The notes under the pieces were generated by a model. The model was not told the origin of the DNA and did not search any database. It saw nothing but the letters and a program-made list of their open reading frames with translations. A program made the position numbers and the translations under genes. Shown piece by piece: positions 36,569 through 46,309 of a DNA stretch of 64,000 bases. How positions within the stretch are numbered: position 1 is the stretch's first letter; every line of letters starts with the position of its first letter. Source of the DNA: Xanthomonas hortorum pv. cynarae (lineage in GTDB: Bacteria > Pseudomonadota > Gammaproteobacteria > Xanthomonadales > Xanthomonadaceae); NCBI RefSeq assembly GCF_002939985.1, contig NZ_MDFM01000024.1, positions 1 to 64,000 of the forward strand, read 5' to 3'.

Positions 36569-36918
36569 AACCCGCTGACCGGCAGGCCGCGGACCCGCCG
36601 CCGAGGCAGCGCGCACCCGCCGTGATGCCTGGCCGGTGACGTGCAACCGCGCCCTGCATCCAGCACCCGCACCTGCGCAACAACGCATCTCGATCTGCGT
36701 GCCGCATGCTGATCCGGCGACGCGGGCCACGCCCACCGGGCTGCACGCCTGACCATCCCGATGACACGCCAACGGTGCGCCTATCCACCTGGCGAGCAAT
36801 CGCCAGGTGGTGCGCAACGGCGCGGGGGAACCACAGCAGACAGGGGTACGCGTCGATGCCGCGCACCGGCGACGCCTGTCTAGTGGCTAGGCCGTCGTCC
36901 GGTCGCCGCCCCAGGTCG
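36569..36918. other. gene-free stretch between convergent genes
   Basis: About 350 bases. The only structure seen is a perfect hairpin at 36785-36810. GC content is high and no open frame on either strand looks like a protein. Confidence 0.5.
36785..36810. terminator. perfect 11-base hairpin with GCAA loop
   Basis: CCACCTGGCGA (36785-36795), loop GCAA, TCGCCAGGTGG (36800-36810). It lies between the convergent kinase and hexosaminidase genes and has no T run. It may be a shared terminator or an RNA structure. Confidence 0.55.
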
Positions 36919-38892
36919 TCACTGCGCGTTTGCCGCTTCGGCTGCCGACTGCGCGCGGTAGGCGATCAGGCGCGGCGCGTCGGCGACGAAGCGGTCCAGT
37001 ACGCCATCGGCGATCTTGACCGGGCCACCGAAACGCGTGGCGCCGGGAATCGAGGGGATGGCTGCGGCTTCGGCGGCGATCCGCTTGGCATCGGCAAACG
37101 CCATTGACGCCTGTGCATCGCCGCGATTGGCGGCCTCCAGGCCGGCGGCAGTCTGCTGCAGCGCGCGGCCCCAGCCTTCCATGGCGTCCAGCCAGGGGCG
37201 CGATTGTTCCGCAAAGCCCTTGTCGGCCACCCCTGCGCGGATGATCTGCGGCGCGGCCGCGAATGCGTCTGCCGTGCGCGCCAACTCCGCGATGGCCTGG
37301 CTGCGTGCGGCCGCATCGCCGAGCGCGATCGCCTCGCGCACATGGTCGAGCACGGCCTTCAACTGCGGTGCCTGCTCCTGCCATGGCTGGCTGCCGAAGG
37401 TCGGCGCCAGATGCTGGGTGTCGAAGAAGGTCAGCAGCGCGGCGGTCACCCGCGCATCGCCGCCCGCCAGATCACGCGCGGCCGCGTGCCAGGTGCGCTC
37501 GGCGTCGTAGCCTTTGTCGTTCCACGCGAAGGCGGTGATCCCCATCACCGCGACGCGGCTGGGCACTTCCTGATTCATCGGATTGGAGACGATGCCGGAC
37601 AATTCCGCGGACAAGCCCGCCTCGCGTCGCGCGTAAGGCGCCATCAGCAAACGCCCGGCCGAGGTTTCGAAATCGTTGACCGGGTAGTTGTCCCACAGCA
37701 GCGTCTTGCGGCCAAACGCCTTGGTGGCCGCGCGTGCATCGGGGATGGAAATGGCCGGCGGCACCACGTCGGTGCCGGTCCACTGCACCACGACTTTCGG
37801 GTCCAGGTGCTTGCGCAGTGCTTCCTTGTACGGGCTTTCCTTGGCGTCGAAATACTCGGTCGGCACCATGATCAATTCCGACGACGCATCGTGGCGGGCG
37901 ACCAGATCGGCCTGCACCAGATTGAGCAGATGCGACTGCGCGATGCCGGCCGCTTGCGCACCGGAGTCGCCGAAAGTGGTCTTGTCGCGCTCGCAATTCC
38001 ACTTGGTGTATTCGATATCGTCCAGCGCCACGTAGAAGCTGCGCACGCCCAGCGCGCGGAAGGCATCGAACTTGCGCAGCAGCGCCTTGGCGTCGGCCGG
38101 ATCGGAGAAGCACACCGTCGGCCCCGGGGAGATCGCATAGACGAAGTCAACGTGATTGCGTTTGGCGGTGGCCGCCAGCTTGCCCAGCGCCTTCAACGTG
38201 GCGGCCGGATACGCCTCGCGCCAGCGGTCGCGCGCGTACGGGTCGTCCTTCGGGCTGTAGATGAAGGTGTTGGCCTTGGTACGGGCAAGAAATTCCAGAT
38301 GCTTGGTGCGATCGGCCATCGACCACGGTGCACCGTAGAACCCTTCGATGGTGCCGCGGATCGGCATCGCCGGATGATCCTGGATCACCAGGATCGGGAT
38401 GGCGGGGCGCTCGACCAGCTGACGCAGCGTCTGCGCCGCATGGAACAGCCCATCGTTATCGTGACCGGCCAGCGTGATCAGGCTGCCGTTGCCGAGCGCG
38501 ACGCTGGCGAGCGTATAGCCCTCCTTGTGGCTGTCCTGCGCCGCCTTGCTGCGCGTCAGGGCATCGCGCACCACCGCCGCCTCGCCGGTGCCGAGCACGA
38601 CGTACGGGCGATCAAGGGTGGCGGGCAGCCGCGACGCGGTAGCGAGTTTGGTGACGCCGGCGGTGCCGAGGATGCGACGCACCAGCGCGACCGATTCCGG
38701 ATCTGCGCCCGGCGCGACGACCAGCACCACCGACTGACCCAGCGTGACCGTGCCGCCATCCAATGCGATCGACACCGGGGCCGGGAAGATCGCCGGCTGC
38801 GTCACCGGCTGCGCCAGCGCGGGGCCCGCAAGGCCCAGCGCTACCAGGATCGGGAGCAGGCGCAAACCCGACTTGCCATGACGTCGCTTCAT
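36919..38892 (-). CDS. secreted GH84 beta-N-acetylglucosaminidase
   Basis: The 657-residue protein has a signal peptide (GLRLLPILVALGLAGPALAQ, cut near residue 28). A GH20b/GH84-type N-terminal domain comes next, then the GH84 barrel from about residue 175 (IRGTIEGFYGAPWSMADR). The catalytic acidic pair lies in VALDDIEYTKW (near 290). It should release GlcNAc from chitin-, peptidoglycan- or glycoprotein-derived substrates in the periplasm or outside. A palindromic GntR-type operator lies 20 bases before the ATG, consistent with GlcNAc-responsive control. Confidence 0.9.
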   Translation of the reverse strand: MKRRHGKSGLRLLPILVALGLAGPALAQPVTQPAIFPAPVSIALDGGTVTLGQSVVLVVAPGADPESVALVRRILGTAGVTKLATASRLPATLDRPYVVLGTGEAAVVRDALTRSKAAQDSHKEGYTLASVALGNGSLITLAGHDNDGLFHAAQTLRQLVERPAIPILVIQDHPAMPIRGTIEGFYGAPWSMADRTKHLEFLARTKANTFIYSPKDDPYARDRWREAYPAATLKALGKLAATAKRNHVDFVYAISPGPTVCFSDPADAKALLRKFDAFRALGVRSFYVALDDIEYTKWNCERDKTTFGDSGAQAAGIAQSHLLNLVQADLVARHDASSELIMVPTEYFDAKESPYKEALRKHLDPKVVVQWTGTDVVPPAISIPDARAATKAFGRKTLLWDNYPVNDFETSAGRLLMAPYARREAGLSAELSGIVSNPMNQEVPSRVAVMGITAFAWNDKGYDAERTWHAAARDLAGGDARVTAALLTFFDTQHLAPTFGSQPWQEQAPQLKAVLDHVREAIALGDAAARSQAIAELARTADAFAAAPQIIRAGVADKGFAEQSRPWLDAMEGWGRALQQTAAGLEAANRGDAQASMAFADAKRIAAEAAAIPSIPGATRFGGPVKIADGVLDRFVADAPRLIAYRAQSAAEAANAQ

Positions 38893-38902
38893 TCCGAACT
38901 CC

Positions 38903-38923
38903 GGTATTGAAATGGTATTACCA
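38903..38923 (-). promoter_or_regulatory. GntR-type operator (TGGTATTACCA) at the GH84 gene
   Basis: TGGTATTACCA (38913-38923) is a near-perfect palindrome of the TGGTnTAnACCA-like class bound by NagR/DasR-type GntR regulators. It is preceded by GGTATTGAAATGGTAT, which recurs as GGTATTAAAATGGTAT at 39061-39076. The regulator identity is inferred. Confidence 0.55.
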
Positions 38924-39060
38924 CCTAGAGTAGGCAAGTCGTCGCGCGGCGACAAGCAGGGGCCGTCTCAGGACGTTCTAGCTCTCTTCGACAATTCGCA
39001 GCTAGGTTACGAGCAGGCGGCCGGTACCGTTGCTGGCCTCTGGTGTCGGGGCAGATCTGC

Positions 39061-39076
39061 GGTATTAAAATGGTAT
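39061..39076. promoter_or_regulatory. second copy of the GGTATTxAAATGGTAT motif
   Basis: It differs by one base from the motif at 38903-38918, about 158 bases away. It may be an auxiliary operator for looping. The remainder of 38924-39319 shows no gene. Confidence 0.45.
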
Positions 39077-39319
39077 GAGCGGGCAACGTAGCGCGGCGCG
39101 CGTTGGCGATACTTGGGCCCTATCGCGGCCAGACTGCTCCATCGAAGGTGGGCCCGGCTGCCAATTTCATAACCGCGTTGGTTGTCGGCAGCTGGATGCC
39201 GCCTACGACGGCAGTGACCGACGGTGCAGACCCGGCCCCGTGGCGCTGTTTTTCTGTCATCGGTCAGTTGCCTGCGCAACGCCGGCACAGCATCGACCGA
39301 AGTCGCTTCCGCTGACGCC

Positions 39320-39760
<441 letters not shown>

Positions 39761-39847
39761 CTATCCTTACCGCCTGCCGACTGCCTTGCCGATGTCCCGC
39801 GTGTTCCGGCCTGCACTAGGCTTCCTACGGACCTGCGGAGAACACCC

Positions 39848-40126
39848 ATGATCGATTTCAATCAGCTCGACGACCTCGCCCGCCGCCTCAGCGACCTGGT
39901 GCCGCCGGGCCTGCGCCAATCGCGCGAAGAACTGCAGAGCACCTTCAAGGGCGCACTGCAGGCCGGCCTGGGCAAGCTGGACCTGGTCACCCGCGAAGAG
40001 TTCGACGTGCAGCGCGCGGTGCTGCTGCGCACGCGCGAAAAACTCGACGCACTGGAACAGGCCGTCGCCGCACTGGAAACACGCGCCGCCGGCGCGCCGC
40101 CCCCAGCGCCACCCACCACTCCCTGA
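39848..40126 (+). CDS. ubiK: ubiquinone biosynthesis accessory factor UbiK (BMFP/YqiC)
   Basis: The 92-residue product is a small trimeric coiled-coil protein. It starts MIDFNQLDDLARRLSDLVPPGLRQSREELQ and has the family segment LVTREEFDVQRAVLLRTREKLDALE. UbiK helps the soluble Ubi complex handle hydrophobic ubiquinone intermediates. The C terminus is a proline/alanine tail. It lies 16 bases ahead of comM on the same strand, opposite glnB. Confidence 0.9.
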   Translation: MIDFNQLDDLARRLSDLVPPGLRQSREELQSTFKGALQAGLGKLDLVTREEFDVQRAVLLRTREKLDALEQAVAALETRAAGAPPPAPPTTP

Positions 40127-40142
40127 CCCAAGGCCCTCCACC

Positions 40143-41663
40143 ATGAGTCTGGCGCTGGTGCACAGCCGTGCCCGCGTAGGGGTGCATGCGCCTGAGGTTC
40201 GGGTGGAAGTGCATCTCTCCGGCGGGCTTCCCTCCACCCAGATCGTGGGCCTGCCCGAGGCGGCGGTGCGCGAGTCGCGCGAACGCGTGCGTGCCGCGCT
40301 GCTGTGCGCACAGTTCGAATTCCCCGCGCGGCGCATCACCATCAATCTGGCGCCGGCCGATTTGCCCAAGGAAGGCGGCCGTTTCGATCTGCCGATCGCA
40401 CTCGGCATCCTGGCCGCCAGCGGGCAGATCGACCGGCAGGCCCTGGCCGAGTACGAATTTCTCGGCGAACTCGCCCTCACCGGCGAATTGCGCGGTGTCG
40501 ATGGCGTGCTGCCCGCCGCCCTGGCAGCCGCGCAGGCCGGCCGCCGCCTGATCGTGCCGCTGGCCAACGGTGCCGAGGCCGCCATCGCCGGCCACGTCGA
40601 AGCCTTCACCGCGCGCACGCTGCTGGAAGTCTGTGCCACGCTCAATGGCACCCAGAAGGCGCCCGCCGCCGAACTGGCGGTGCAAGCGCTCGGCGCACGC
40701 GCCCTGCCCGACATGGCCGACGTGCGCGGCCAACCGCATGCCCGCCGCGCGCTGGAAATCGCTGCCGCTGGCAGTCACCATCTTTTGCTGGTTGGTAGCC
40801 CTGGCTGCGGCAAGACTCTGCTCGCCTCGCGCCTGCCCGGCCTGCTGCCGGAAGCCAGCGAGGCCGAAGCGCTGGAAACCGCTGCCATTACCTCCATCAG
40901 CGGTCGCGGACTGGATCTTGCGCGCTGGCGGCAACGCCCCTATCGGGCACCGCATCACACTGCCAGCGCGGTCGCCTTGGTGGGCGGCGGCACACATCCA
41001 CGTCCTGGCGAGATTTCGCTGGCCCACAACGGCGTGCTGTTTCTGGACGAATTGCCCGAGTGGCAACGCCAAACGCTGGAAGTGCTGCGCGAACCGCTCG
41101 AATCGGGCCTGGTCACCATCTCACGCGCCGCGCGCAGTGTGGATTTCCCGGCAAGATTTCAATTGGTCGCCGCAATGAATCCATGCCCGTGCGGGTGGGC
41201 CGGCGATGGCAGTGGGCGTTGTCGTTGCAGCAGCGACACCATCGTCCGTTATCGCAGCCGGATCTCCGGGCCGCTGCTGGACCGCATCGATCTGCACGTT
41301 GAAGTTCCGCGCCTGCCACCGCAGGCCCTGCGCAACGGCAACGTCGGCGAGGACAGCGCCAGCGTGCGCACCCGCGTAGTCGCAGCACGCGTCCTGCAGC
41401 TGGCACGTGCCGGCGTGCCCAACGCACAACTAGACCAGGCGCAAACCGATCACCACTGCCGCCTGCGCAACGACGATCAGTTGCTGCTGGAACGCGCGAT
41501 CGAACACCTGCAGCTGTCTGCACGCTCGATGCATCGCATCCTGCGCGTGGCACGCACCATCGCCGATCTCGACGACAGCGCGGTCATTGCCACCCACCAT
41601 CTCACCGAAGCGATCGGCTACCGCAAACTGGATCGCGCGGTGGGTACAGCAAGCGCGGCGTAA
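40143..41663 (+). CDS. comM: YifB/ComM family AAA+ ATPase
   Basis: ComM is a hexameric branch-migration helicase that aids integration of DNA taken up by natural transformation. The 506 residues comprise an N-terminal Lon-like/ChlI domain (SLALVHSRARVGVHAPEVRVEVHL, LPSTQIVGLPEAAVRESRERVRAAL). The AAA+ core follows, with Walker A GSPGCGKT near residue 218 and Walker B VLFLDELPEW. AMNPCPCGWAGD, a zinc-finger-like insertion, is next. The C terminus carries LSARSMHRILRVARTIADL. It is in the same orientation as ubiK. Confidence 0.94.
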   Translation: MSLALVHSRARVGVHAPEVRVEVHLSGGLPSTQIVGLPEAAVRESRERVRAALLCAQFEFPARRITINLAPADLPKEGGRFDLPIALGILAASGQIDRQALAEYEFLGELALTGELRGVDGVLPAALAAAQAGRRLIVPLANGAEAAIAGHVEAFTARTLLEVCATLNGTQKAPAAELAVQALGARALPDMADVRGQPHARRALEIAAAGSHHLLLVGSPGCGKTLLASRLPGLLPEASEAEALETAAITSISGRGLDLARWRQRPYRAPHHTASAVALVGGGTHPRPGEISLAHNGVLFLDELPEWQRQTLEVLREPLESGLVTISRAARSVDFPARFQLVAAMNPCPCGWAGDGSGRCRCSSDTIVRYRSRISGPLLDRIDLHVEVPRLPPQALRNGNVGEDSASVRTRVVAARVLQLARAGVPNAQLDQAQTDHHCRLRNDDQLLLERAIEHLQLSARSMHRILRVARTIADLDDSAVIATHHLTEAIGYRKLDRAVGTASAA

Positions 41664-41752
41664 TGGCGCTGATCCAACAGCGGCAGCATCCCAACATGCA
41701 TTTCATGACGATGCACGTACAACATCGGCCAACCCACTGCGCAGAGGCCGCC

Positions 41753-42262
41753 ATGAGCCGACTTCCCGACCTAGTCACCGTCCCGTCCCTGGATCTGAAT
41801 CGCTATCTGGGCACCTGGTACGAAATCGCGCGGCTGCCGATCCGCTTCGAAGATGCGGATTGCACCGATGTGTCGGCGCACTATGCGCTACAGGACGATG
41901 GCACGGTACGCGTGCAGAACCGCTGCCTGACCGCCGAAGGCGAATTGGAAGAGGCCATCGGTGAGGCCCGCGCCATCGACGACAGCAACGCGCGCCTGGA
42001 AGTCACCTTCCTGCCCGAAGGCCTGCGCTGGATTCCTTTCACCAAAGGCGATTACTGGGTGATGCGCATCGATGCGGACTACACCGCCGCGTTGGTCGGT
42101 GGCCCCGACCGCAAGTATCTGTGGCTGCTGGCACGGCTGCCGCAGCTGGACGAAAACATCACCCAGGCCTATCTGGCGCATGCGCGCGAGCAGGGCTTCG
42201 ATCTGGCGCCGCTGATCCACACCCCGCATACCGGGCGGCTGACCGAGCAGCCGCTCTCCTGA
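41753..42262 (+). CDS. bacterial lipocalin (Blc-like), cytoplasmic form
   Basis: The 169-residue protein has the lipocalin signature LNRYLGTWYEIARLPIRFE. It also has VQNRCLTAEGELEEAIGEA, GDYWVMRIDADYTAALVGGP and RKYLWLLARLP, all matching E. coli Blc. It lacks the signal peptide and lipobox of Blc, so it may stay in the cytoplasm or use an unrecognised route. The ATG at 41753 follows a GCAGAGG site. Ligands of the family are lysophospholipids and fatty acids. It starts 90 bases after comM. Confidence 0.88.
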   Translation: MSRLPDLVTVPSLDLNRYLGTWYEIARLPIRFEDADCTDVSAHYALQDDGTVRVQNRCLTAEGELEEAIGEARAIDDSNARLEVTFLPEGLRWIPFTKGDYWVMRIDADYTAALVGGPDRKYLWLLARLPQLDENITQAYLAHAREQGFDLAPLIHTPHTGRLTEQPLS

Positions 42263-42342
42263 TCAGGGCTTGGGGTTTTCAGTAAAGCAATCTGCAACTG
42301 CCCAGAGGGCACTGCACCTTACGACTAGCCAAGTTTCTGCCA

Positions 42343-42710
42343 GTTGTAGAGCGGGTGATCTGCGGCTTGGCTGCAGGGCCCTTGCCTGCCCACCATCGCG
42401 GGACACGCCGCAAGTACTTCCGTGTAGCGGCATCCATGCCGCGTAAGGTCCCGCGACGGTGGGCGGGCAAGGACCCGTCGAGCTGGTCGGTGTGCATGGT
42501 TGCAAGCAAGGCATGTCGCGCGTTGTTTGGATAACTGCGCGTTTGATCAGCTTCGCAACGCAACGCGATCAACAGGCAGGCTTTCAACAAAGCAACCGCC
42601 AACTTTCTGGTGCGGTGTCCTCGCCGATTGCGGGACCGTGTGGTGGCATGGATGCCGCCACCGAGCCCCCAGGGACGAGTTAACGGCGTGTCCCGCGAGC
42701 GGCGAGGGCA
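42343..42710. repeat. large palindromic intergenic element, copy 1
   Basis: It begins TTGTAGAGCGGGTGATCT. A core hairpin (42378-42474) follows, whose arms GGCCCTTGCCTGCCCACC and GGTGGGCGGGCAAGGACC are reverse complements, then CAACAAAGCAACCGCCAACT and TCTGGTGCGGTGTCC. The same order recurs at 48213-48510, without about 70 bases present here. It carries no gene and fills most of the 537-base gap. Confidence 0.75.
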
Positions 42711-42799
42711 CCGCGCACTCGACTACCCCACCTCGCCGGCCTCCAGCGCAACCTCGTGCCTGTGCGTCGTCGATTAACTGACGAATCTAAAGCACGCCC

Positions 42800-42976
42800 T
42801 CAACCGTTGAGTGTGCTCAGATCCTTGGCCGCAGCCTGCGCACCTTCCAGGCTGTCGAAGGCCACGCCGGTGTCGCCGACAACGTACTTGGTAAGTTCGC
42901 CGTCGCGCGTGGTTTCCTGCATCTTGAAGATCGGCACGGCATCGGTGCCGCCGACACGTTCTTTCTGGGTTGTCAT
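42800..42976 (-). CDS. 58-residue conserved-looking small protein
   Basis: This short frame has a strong ribosome site (GAGGAGGAAT) seven bases ahead of its ATG, with codon use like its neighbours. The product starts MTTQKERVGGTDAVPIFKMQ and contains GELTKYVVGDTGVAFDSLEG, ending KDLSTLNG. It is soluble and slightly acidic, has no membrane segment and no motif I recognise. The fold may be a small beta-alpha unit. The 384 bases upstream to the EAL gene hold no other gene and no clear promoter. Confidence 0.65.
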   Translation of the reverse strand: MTTQKERVGGTDAVPIFKMQETTRDGELTKYVVGDTGVAFDSLEGAQAAAKDLSTLNG

Positions 42977-43360
42977 GAGTGATTCCTCCTCGGAAAGCGT
43001 CTTGCGTGGGACCGGATTGTCCCGCTGCTCCCGGACGGGAGGGCAGACCTTTCGACCCTAGCGCGCCATCGCGTGCAGGCGCGTGAACCTATTGACAAGC
43101 CCGCTTGCCACTCTGCGGTGCATGCGCGTCGGCAGAAAATCACATCCGCTTCGCTCCGAGGACGCGCGCAATGCACGCGCGTGTCGTACATTCGCGACGT
43201 GCAGCCTCATCAGTCCATGTCTCCTATCGTCACCATGCGCGCATCGGGCCTCCGTGTGCGCGACGACTTCGCTGTGCCGGTTGCTCGGCAATGCGCATCT
43301 GCCGCGCACTGTCCAGGGTGCACTGCGTGAGCTGGCCGCCATGCAGATGCGGGGGATGAG

Positions 43361-44923
43361 GTGAAGCGACAACGCATCATCAGTGTGACCGTGTTGCTGG
43401 TGGTGCTGTGCGCAACCCTTCCGATCAGCCTGTCCTATTATCTGGCGTGGCGGCTGGCGCTGGATCGCGAGCAGAGCAGGCTCAGCCAGCTGGCGGCGCT
43501 GTCGATCCGGCGCACCGAAGCCGCCTTCGACGAAGCGCACGGCGCGCTGGTGAACATGGCCGGCTCGCAGCTGCCGCGCTGTTCCCCGGAGCATCTGGCG
43601 CAGATGCGCGCCTTGGTGCTGACCAGTCATTACATCGTGGAGCTGGGGCATTTTCAGCAGCGCCGTTTGCGCTGCACCTCGTGGGGGCCGTTGCCAGAGG
43701 CCATTCCACAGTCCACCCCGGATTTCGTGGTCAAGCGCGGCATCGCGGTGACCACCCGCCTGCGTCCGCTGGCCAATCCGCAGCACCCGCTGATGGCGCT
43801 GCAGCTGGACGACTACAACGTGTTGATCAATCCGGCCACGCTCACCGACATCAATATCCCGACCGGCCTGCAACTGGCGATCGGCACCCCGGCCGGGCAG
43901 ATCCTGAGCAGTACCGATACCGCCGCCGAGCAATTGTTGATCGAGCCGTTGCCCGATACATCCAGCGCAGACGCAACGCAGACGCAGGTCTTGTCCGGCC
44001 GCGACCGCCGCGGCGACTGGGCTGCGGTGGTCACCGAACCGGCCGCTTACCTGCGTGGCCCGCTGGCGGCGGCCCGCTTGCAGACAGTGCCGGTCGGCAT
44101 CGCAGTGGCGCTGCTGCTGGTCAGCCTGGTGATCTGGGTTTCGCGGCGGCGGCTGTCGCCCTTGGCACGGCTGGAAAGCGCGGTGCAGCGCGGCGAATTC
44201 ATCGTGCACTACCAGCCGATCATCGCGCTCGATAGCGGCGCATGCGTCGGTGCCGAGGCACTGGTGCGCTGGCAGCAATCCGATGGCGTGCTGATCCCGC
44301 CCGATGCCTTCATTCCTTTGGCCGAAGAGAGCGGTCTGATCCTGCCGATCACAGACATGGTGGTAGCCGAAGTCATCCGCGAACTCGGCCCGACCCTGGC
44401 GGCGATTCCGTCGCTGCATGTGGCCATCAACGTCTCGGCCGGCGACATCAAGAGCGGCCGCGTGCAGACCGTGCTGGCGCAAGCACTGCGCGGCACCGGC
44501 GTGGACAGCGGGCAGCTGTGGGTGGAGGCCACCGAGCGCAGCCTGATGGATATCGATGCGGCACGCGCCACCATCACCCATCTGCGCGGCGCCGGCCACA
44601 CGGTGTCGATCGACGACTTCGGCACCGGCTATTCGAGCCTGCAGTACCTGCAAGGGCTGCCGCTGGATGCATTGAAGATCGACAAGTCGTTCGTGGACAC
44701 CATTGGCACCCACTCGGCCACCAGTGCGGTGACCTCGCACATCATCGACATGGCCAAGACGCTGAAGTTGCGCACCATTGCCGAAGGCGTGGAGCGCCAG
44801 GAGCAGCTGGATTATCTGCGCGCACATGGCGTGGATCTGGCGCAGGGCTGGCTGTTCTCGCGCGCGCTGCCGGCGACCGGTTTCATCGCCTATCACGCGC
44901 TGATGCGCGGCGCCGCACACTGA
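43361..44923 (+). CDS. CSS-motif EAL c-di-GMP phosphodiesterase
   Basis: The 520-residue inner-membrane enzyme has an N-terminal membrane segment (about 7-28). A periplasmic CSS-type sensor domain follows, with paired cysteines in LPRCSPEH and LRCTSWGPL. A second membrane segment lies near 245-265. The cytoplasmic EAL domain has GAEALVRW, the metal motif DDFGTGYSSLQYL and AEGVERQEQL. Disulfide state of the sensor controls activity in relatives. The start is GTG with a GGGGG site five bases upstream. It degrades c-di-GMP and probably affects biofilm or virulence. Confidence 0.9.
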   Translation: MKRQRIISVTVLLVVLCATLPISLSYYLAWRLALDREQSRLSQLAALSIRRTEAAFDEAHGALVNMAGSQLPRCSPEHLAQMRALVLTSHYIVELGHFQQRRLRCTSWGPLPEAIPQSTPDFVVKRGIAVTTRLRPLANPQHPLMALQLDDYNVLINPATLTDINIPTGLQLAIGTPAGQILSSTDTAAEQLLIEPLPDTSSADATQTQVLSGRDRRGDWAAVVTEPAAYLRGPLAAARLQTVPVGIAVALLLVSLVIWVSRRRLSPLARLESAVQRGEFIVHYQPIIALDSGACVGAEALVRWQQSDGVLIPPDAFIPLAEESGLILPITDMVVAEVIRELGPTLAAIPSLHVAINVSAGDIKSGRVQTVLAQALRGTGVDSGQLWVEATERSLMDIDAARATITHLRGAGHTVSIDDFGTGYSSLQYLQGLPLDALKIDKSFVDTIGTHSATSAVTSHIIDMAKTLKLRTIAEGVERQEQLDYLRAHGVDLAQGWLFSRALPATGFIAYHALMRGAAH

Positions 44924-45118
44924 CCGGGGGCGGTGCGCCGCCACACCCTGACCTGAGCCGGCACTACGCGCCGCCGACCCACCAGGCACAGCGCTGGCCG
45001 GTATGCGCGAACGGCAGGCTCAACTCCCAGCGCAGGTCTTCACCGCTGCCGCAAGGGCACCGCCAGCGCCAGCGCGACGATGCGCAACGTCGTATGGCGA
45101 CCACTTCGCTGACCCAAC

Positions 45119-45147
45119 AAAAAGGGCCGCCGATGGCGACCCTTTTT
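45119..45147. terminator. bidirectional terminator between EAL and desaturase genes
   Basis: AAAAAGGGCCGCC and GGCGACCCTTTTT form a stem with A and T tracts on each side, suiting Rho-independent stops in both directions. It lies between convergent genes. Confidence 0.85.
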
Positions 45148-45175
45148 GATAACGTTGATCAGGCGCTTTGCCTGA

Positions 45176-46300
45176 TCAGGCGCTCTGCAAGGCGCTTTCG
45201 CGTTGGCGGCGCACCGGCTTGGGCCGGCTCGGGAAGGCGTGGCGCACGATCCGCCACATCACCTGACCGAACTGACGCGGCAGCGAGCCGGTGTTGTAGT
45301 GCTGGCCGTAACGCGCACAGATCTGCTTCACTTCCACGGCAATCTGCGCATAGCGATTGGCCGGCAGGTCCGGGTAGAAGTGATGCTCGATCTGATGGCT
45401 CAGATTGCCCGACAGCACGTTCATCAGCTTGCCGCCGGTCAGATTCGACGAGCCACGCAGCTGACGCAGATACCAATGGCCGCGCGACTCGTTGCGGATC
45501 GATTCCTTCGGGAACACTTCCGCATCGGCGGTGAAGTGGCCACAGAAGATGATCACGAAGGTCCAGATGCTGCGCAGCACGTTGGCAGCCAGGTTGCCCA
45601 GTAGCACGGTCAGGAAGAACGGACCGGCCAGCAGCGGGAACACGATGTAATCCTTGAGCATCTGGCGGCCCATCTTGCGGCCCACCGGAAGAAACGAAGC
45701 GCGCAGCTCTGCGGCTTTCATCTTGCCGGCAAACCAGCGGCCCAGGCGCAGGTCCTGGATCGCCACGCCCCATTCGAACAGCAGCGCGAAGAACACCGCC
45801 ACGAACGGCTGCAGCAGGTAGAACGGGCGCCAGCGCTGCTCGGGGAAAATGCGCAGCAGGCCGTAGCCGATGTCGTCGTCCATGCCGCGCACGTTGGTGT
45901 AGGTGTGGTGCTTGAAGTTGTGCGTCTTGCGCCAGTTGTCGCCGGTGGCAACGATGTCCCACTCGTAGGTGTTGCCGTTGAGCTGCGGGTCGCCCATCCA
46001 GTCGTACTGGCCGTGCATGACATTGTGGCCCAGCTCCATGTTCTCCAGGATCTTGGACAGGGTCAGCAGCACCACGCCGGCAATCCACGCCGGAATCAGC
46101 ACGCTATGCACGAACGCGCCCAGGAACAGCAGCGCGCGACCGGCCACACCGGTCCAGCGCACCGCCGCCACGATGCGGCGGATGTAACGCGCATCGGCAG
46201 CGCCGACCTGGCTCTGCACGCGGGCGCGGATGGCATCGAGCTCGTCGCCGAAGGACTGCAGTTCGGCAGCGGACAGGGCGCGGTTATGGACTCGGCTCAT
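45176..46300 (-). CDS. membrane fatty-acid desaturase (DesA/DesC type)
   Basis: The 374-residue di-iron enzyme inserts double bonds into acyl chains, which tunes membrane fluidity. The three histidine boxes are HNVMH (92-96), HNFKHH (127-132) and HQIEHH (near 300). Hydrophobic pairs flank them (about 55-85, 175-215). It follows the reductase gene by nine bases, so the two are one operon. The FabR/DesT-like repressor divergent from that operon supports unsaturated-fatty-acid homeostasis. Regioselectivity cannot be read from sequence. Confidence 0.92.
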   Translation of the reverse strand: MSRVHNRALSAAELQSFGDELDAIRARVQSQVGAADARYIRRIVAAVRWTGVAGRALLFLGAFVHSVLIPAWIAGVVLLTLSKILENMELGHNVMHGQYDWMGDPQLNGNTYEWDIVATGDNWRKTHNFKHHTYTNVRGMDDDIGYGLLRIFPEQRWRPFYLLQPFVAVFFALLFEWGVAIQDLRLGRWFAGKMKAAELRASFLPVGRKMGRQMLKDYIVFPLLAGPFFLTVLLGNLAANVLRSIWTFVIIFCGHFTADAEVFPKESIRNESRGHWYLRQLRGSSNLTGGKLMNVLSGNLSHQIEHHFYPDLPANRYAQIAVEVKQICARYGQHYNTGSLPRQFGQVMWRIVRHAFPSRPKPVRRQRESALQSA

Positions 46301-46309
46301 GAGGATTCC

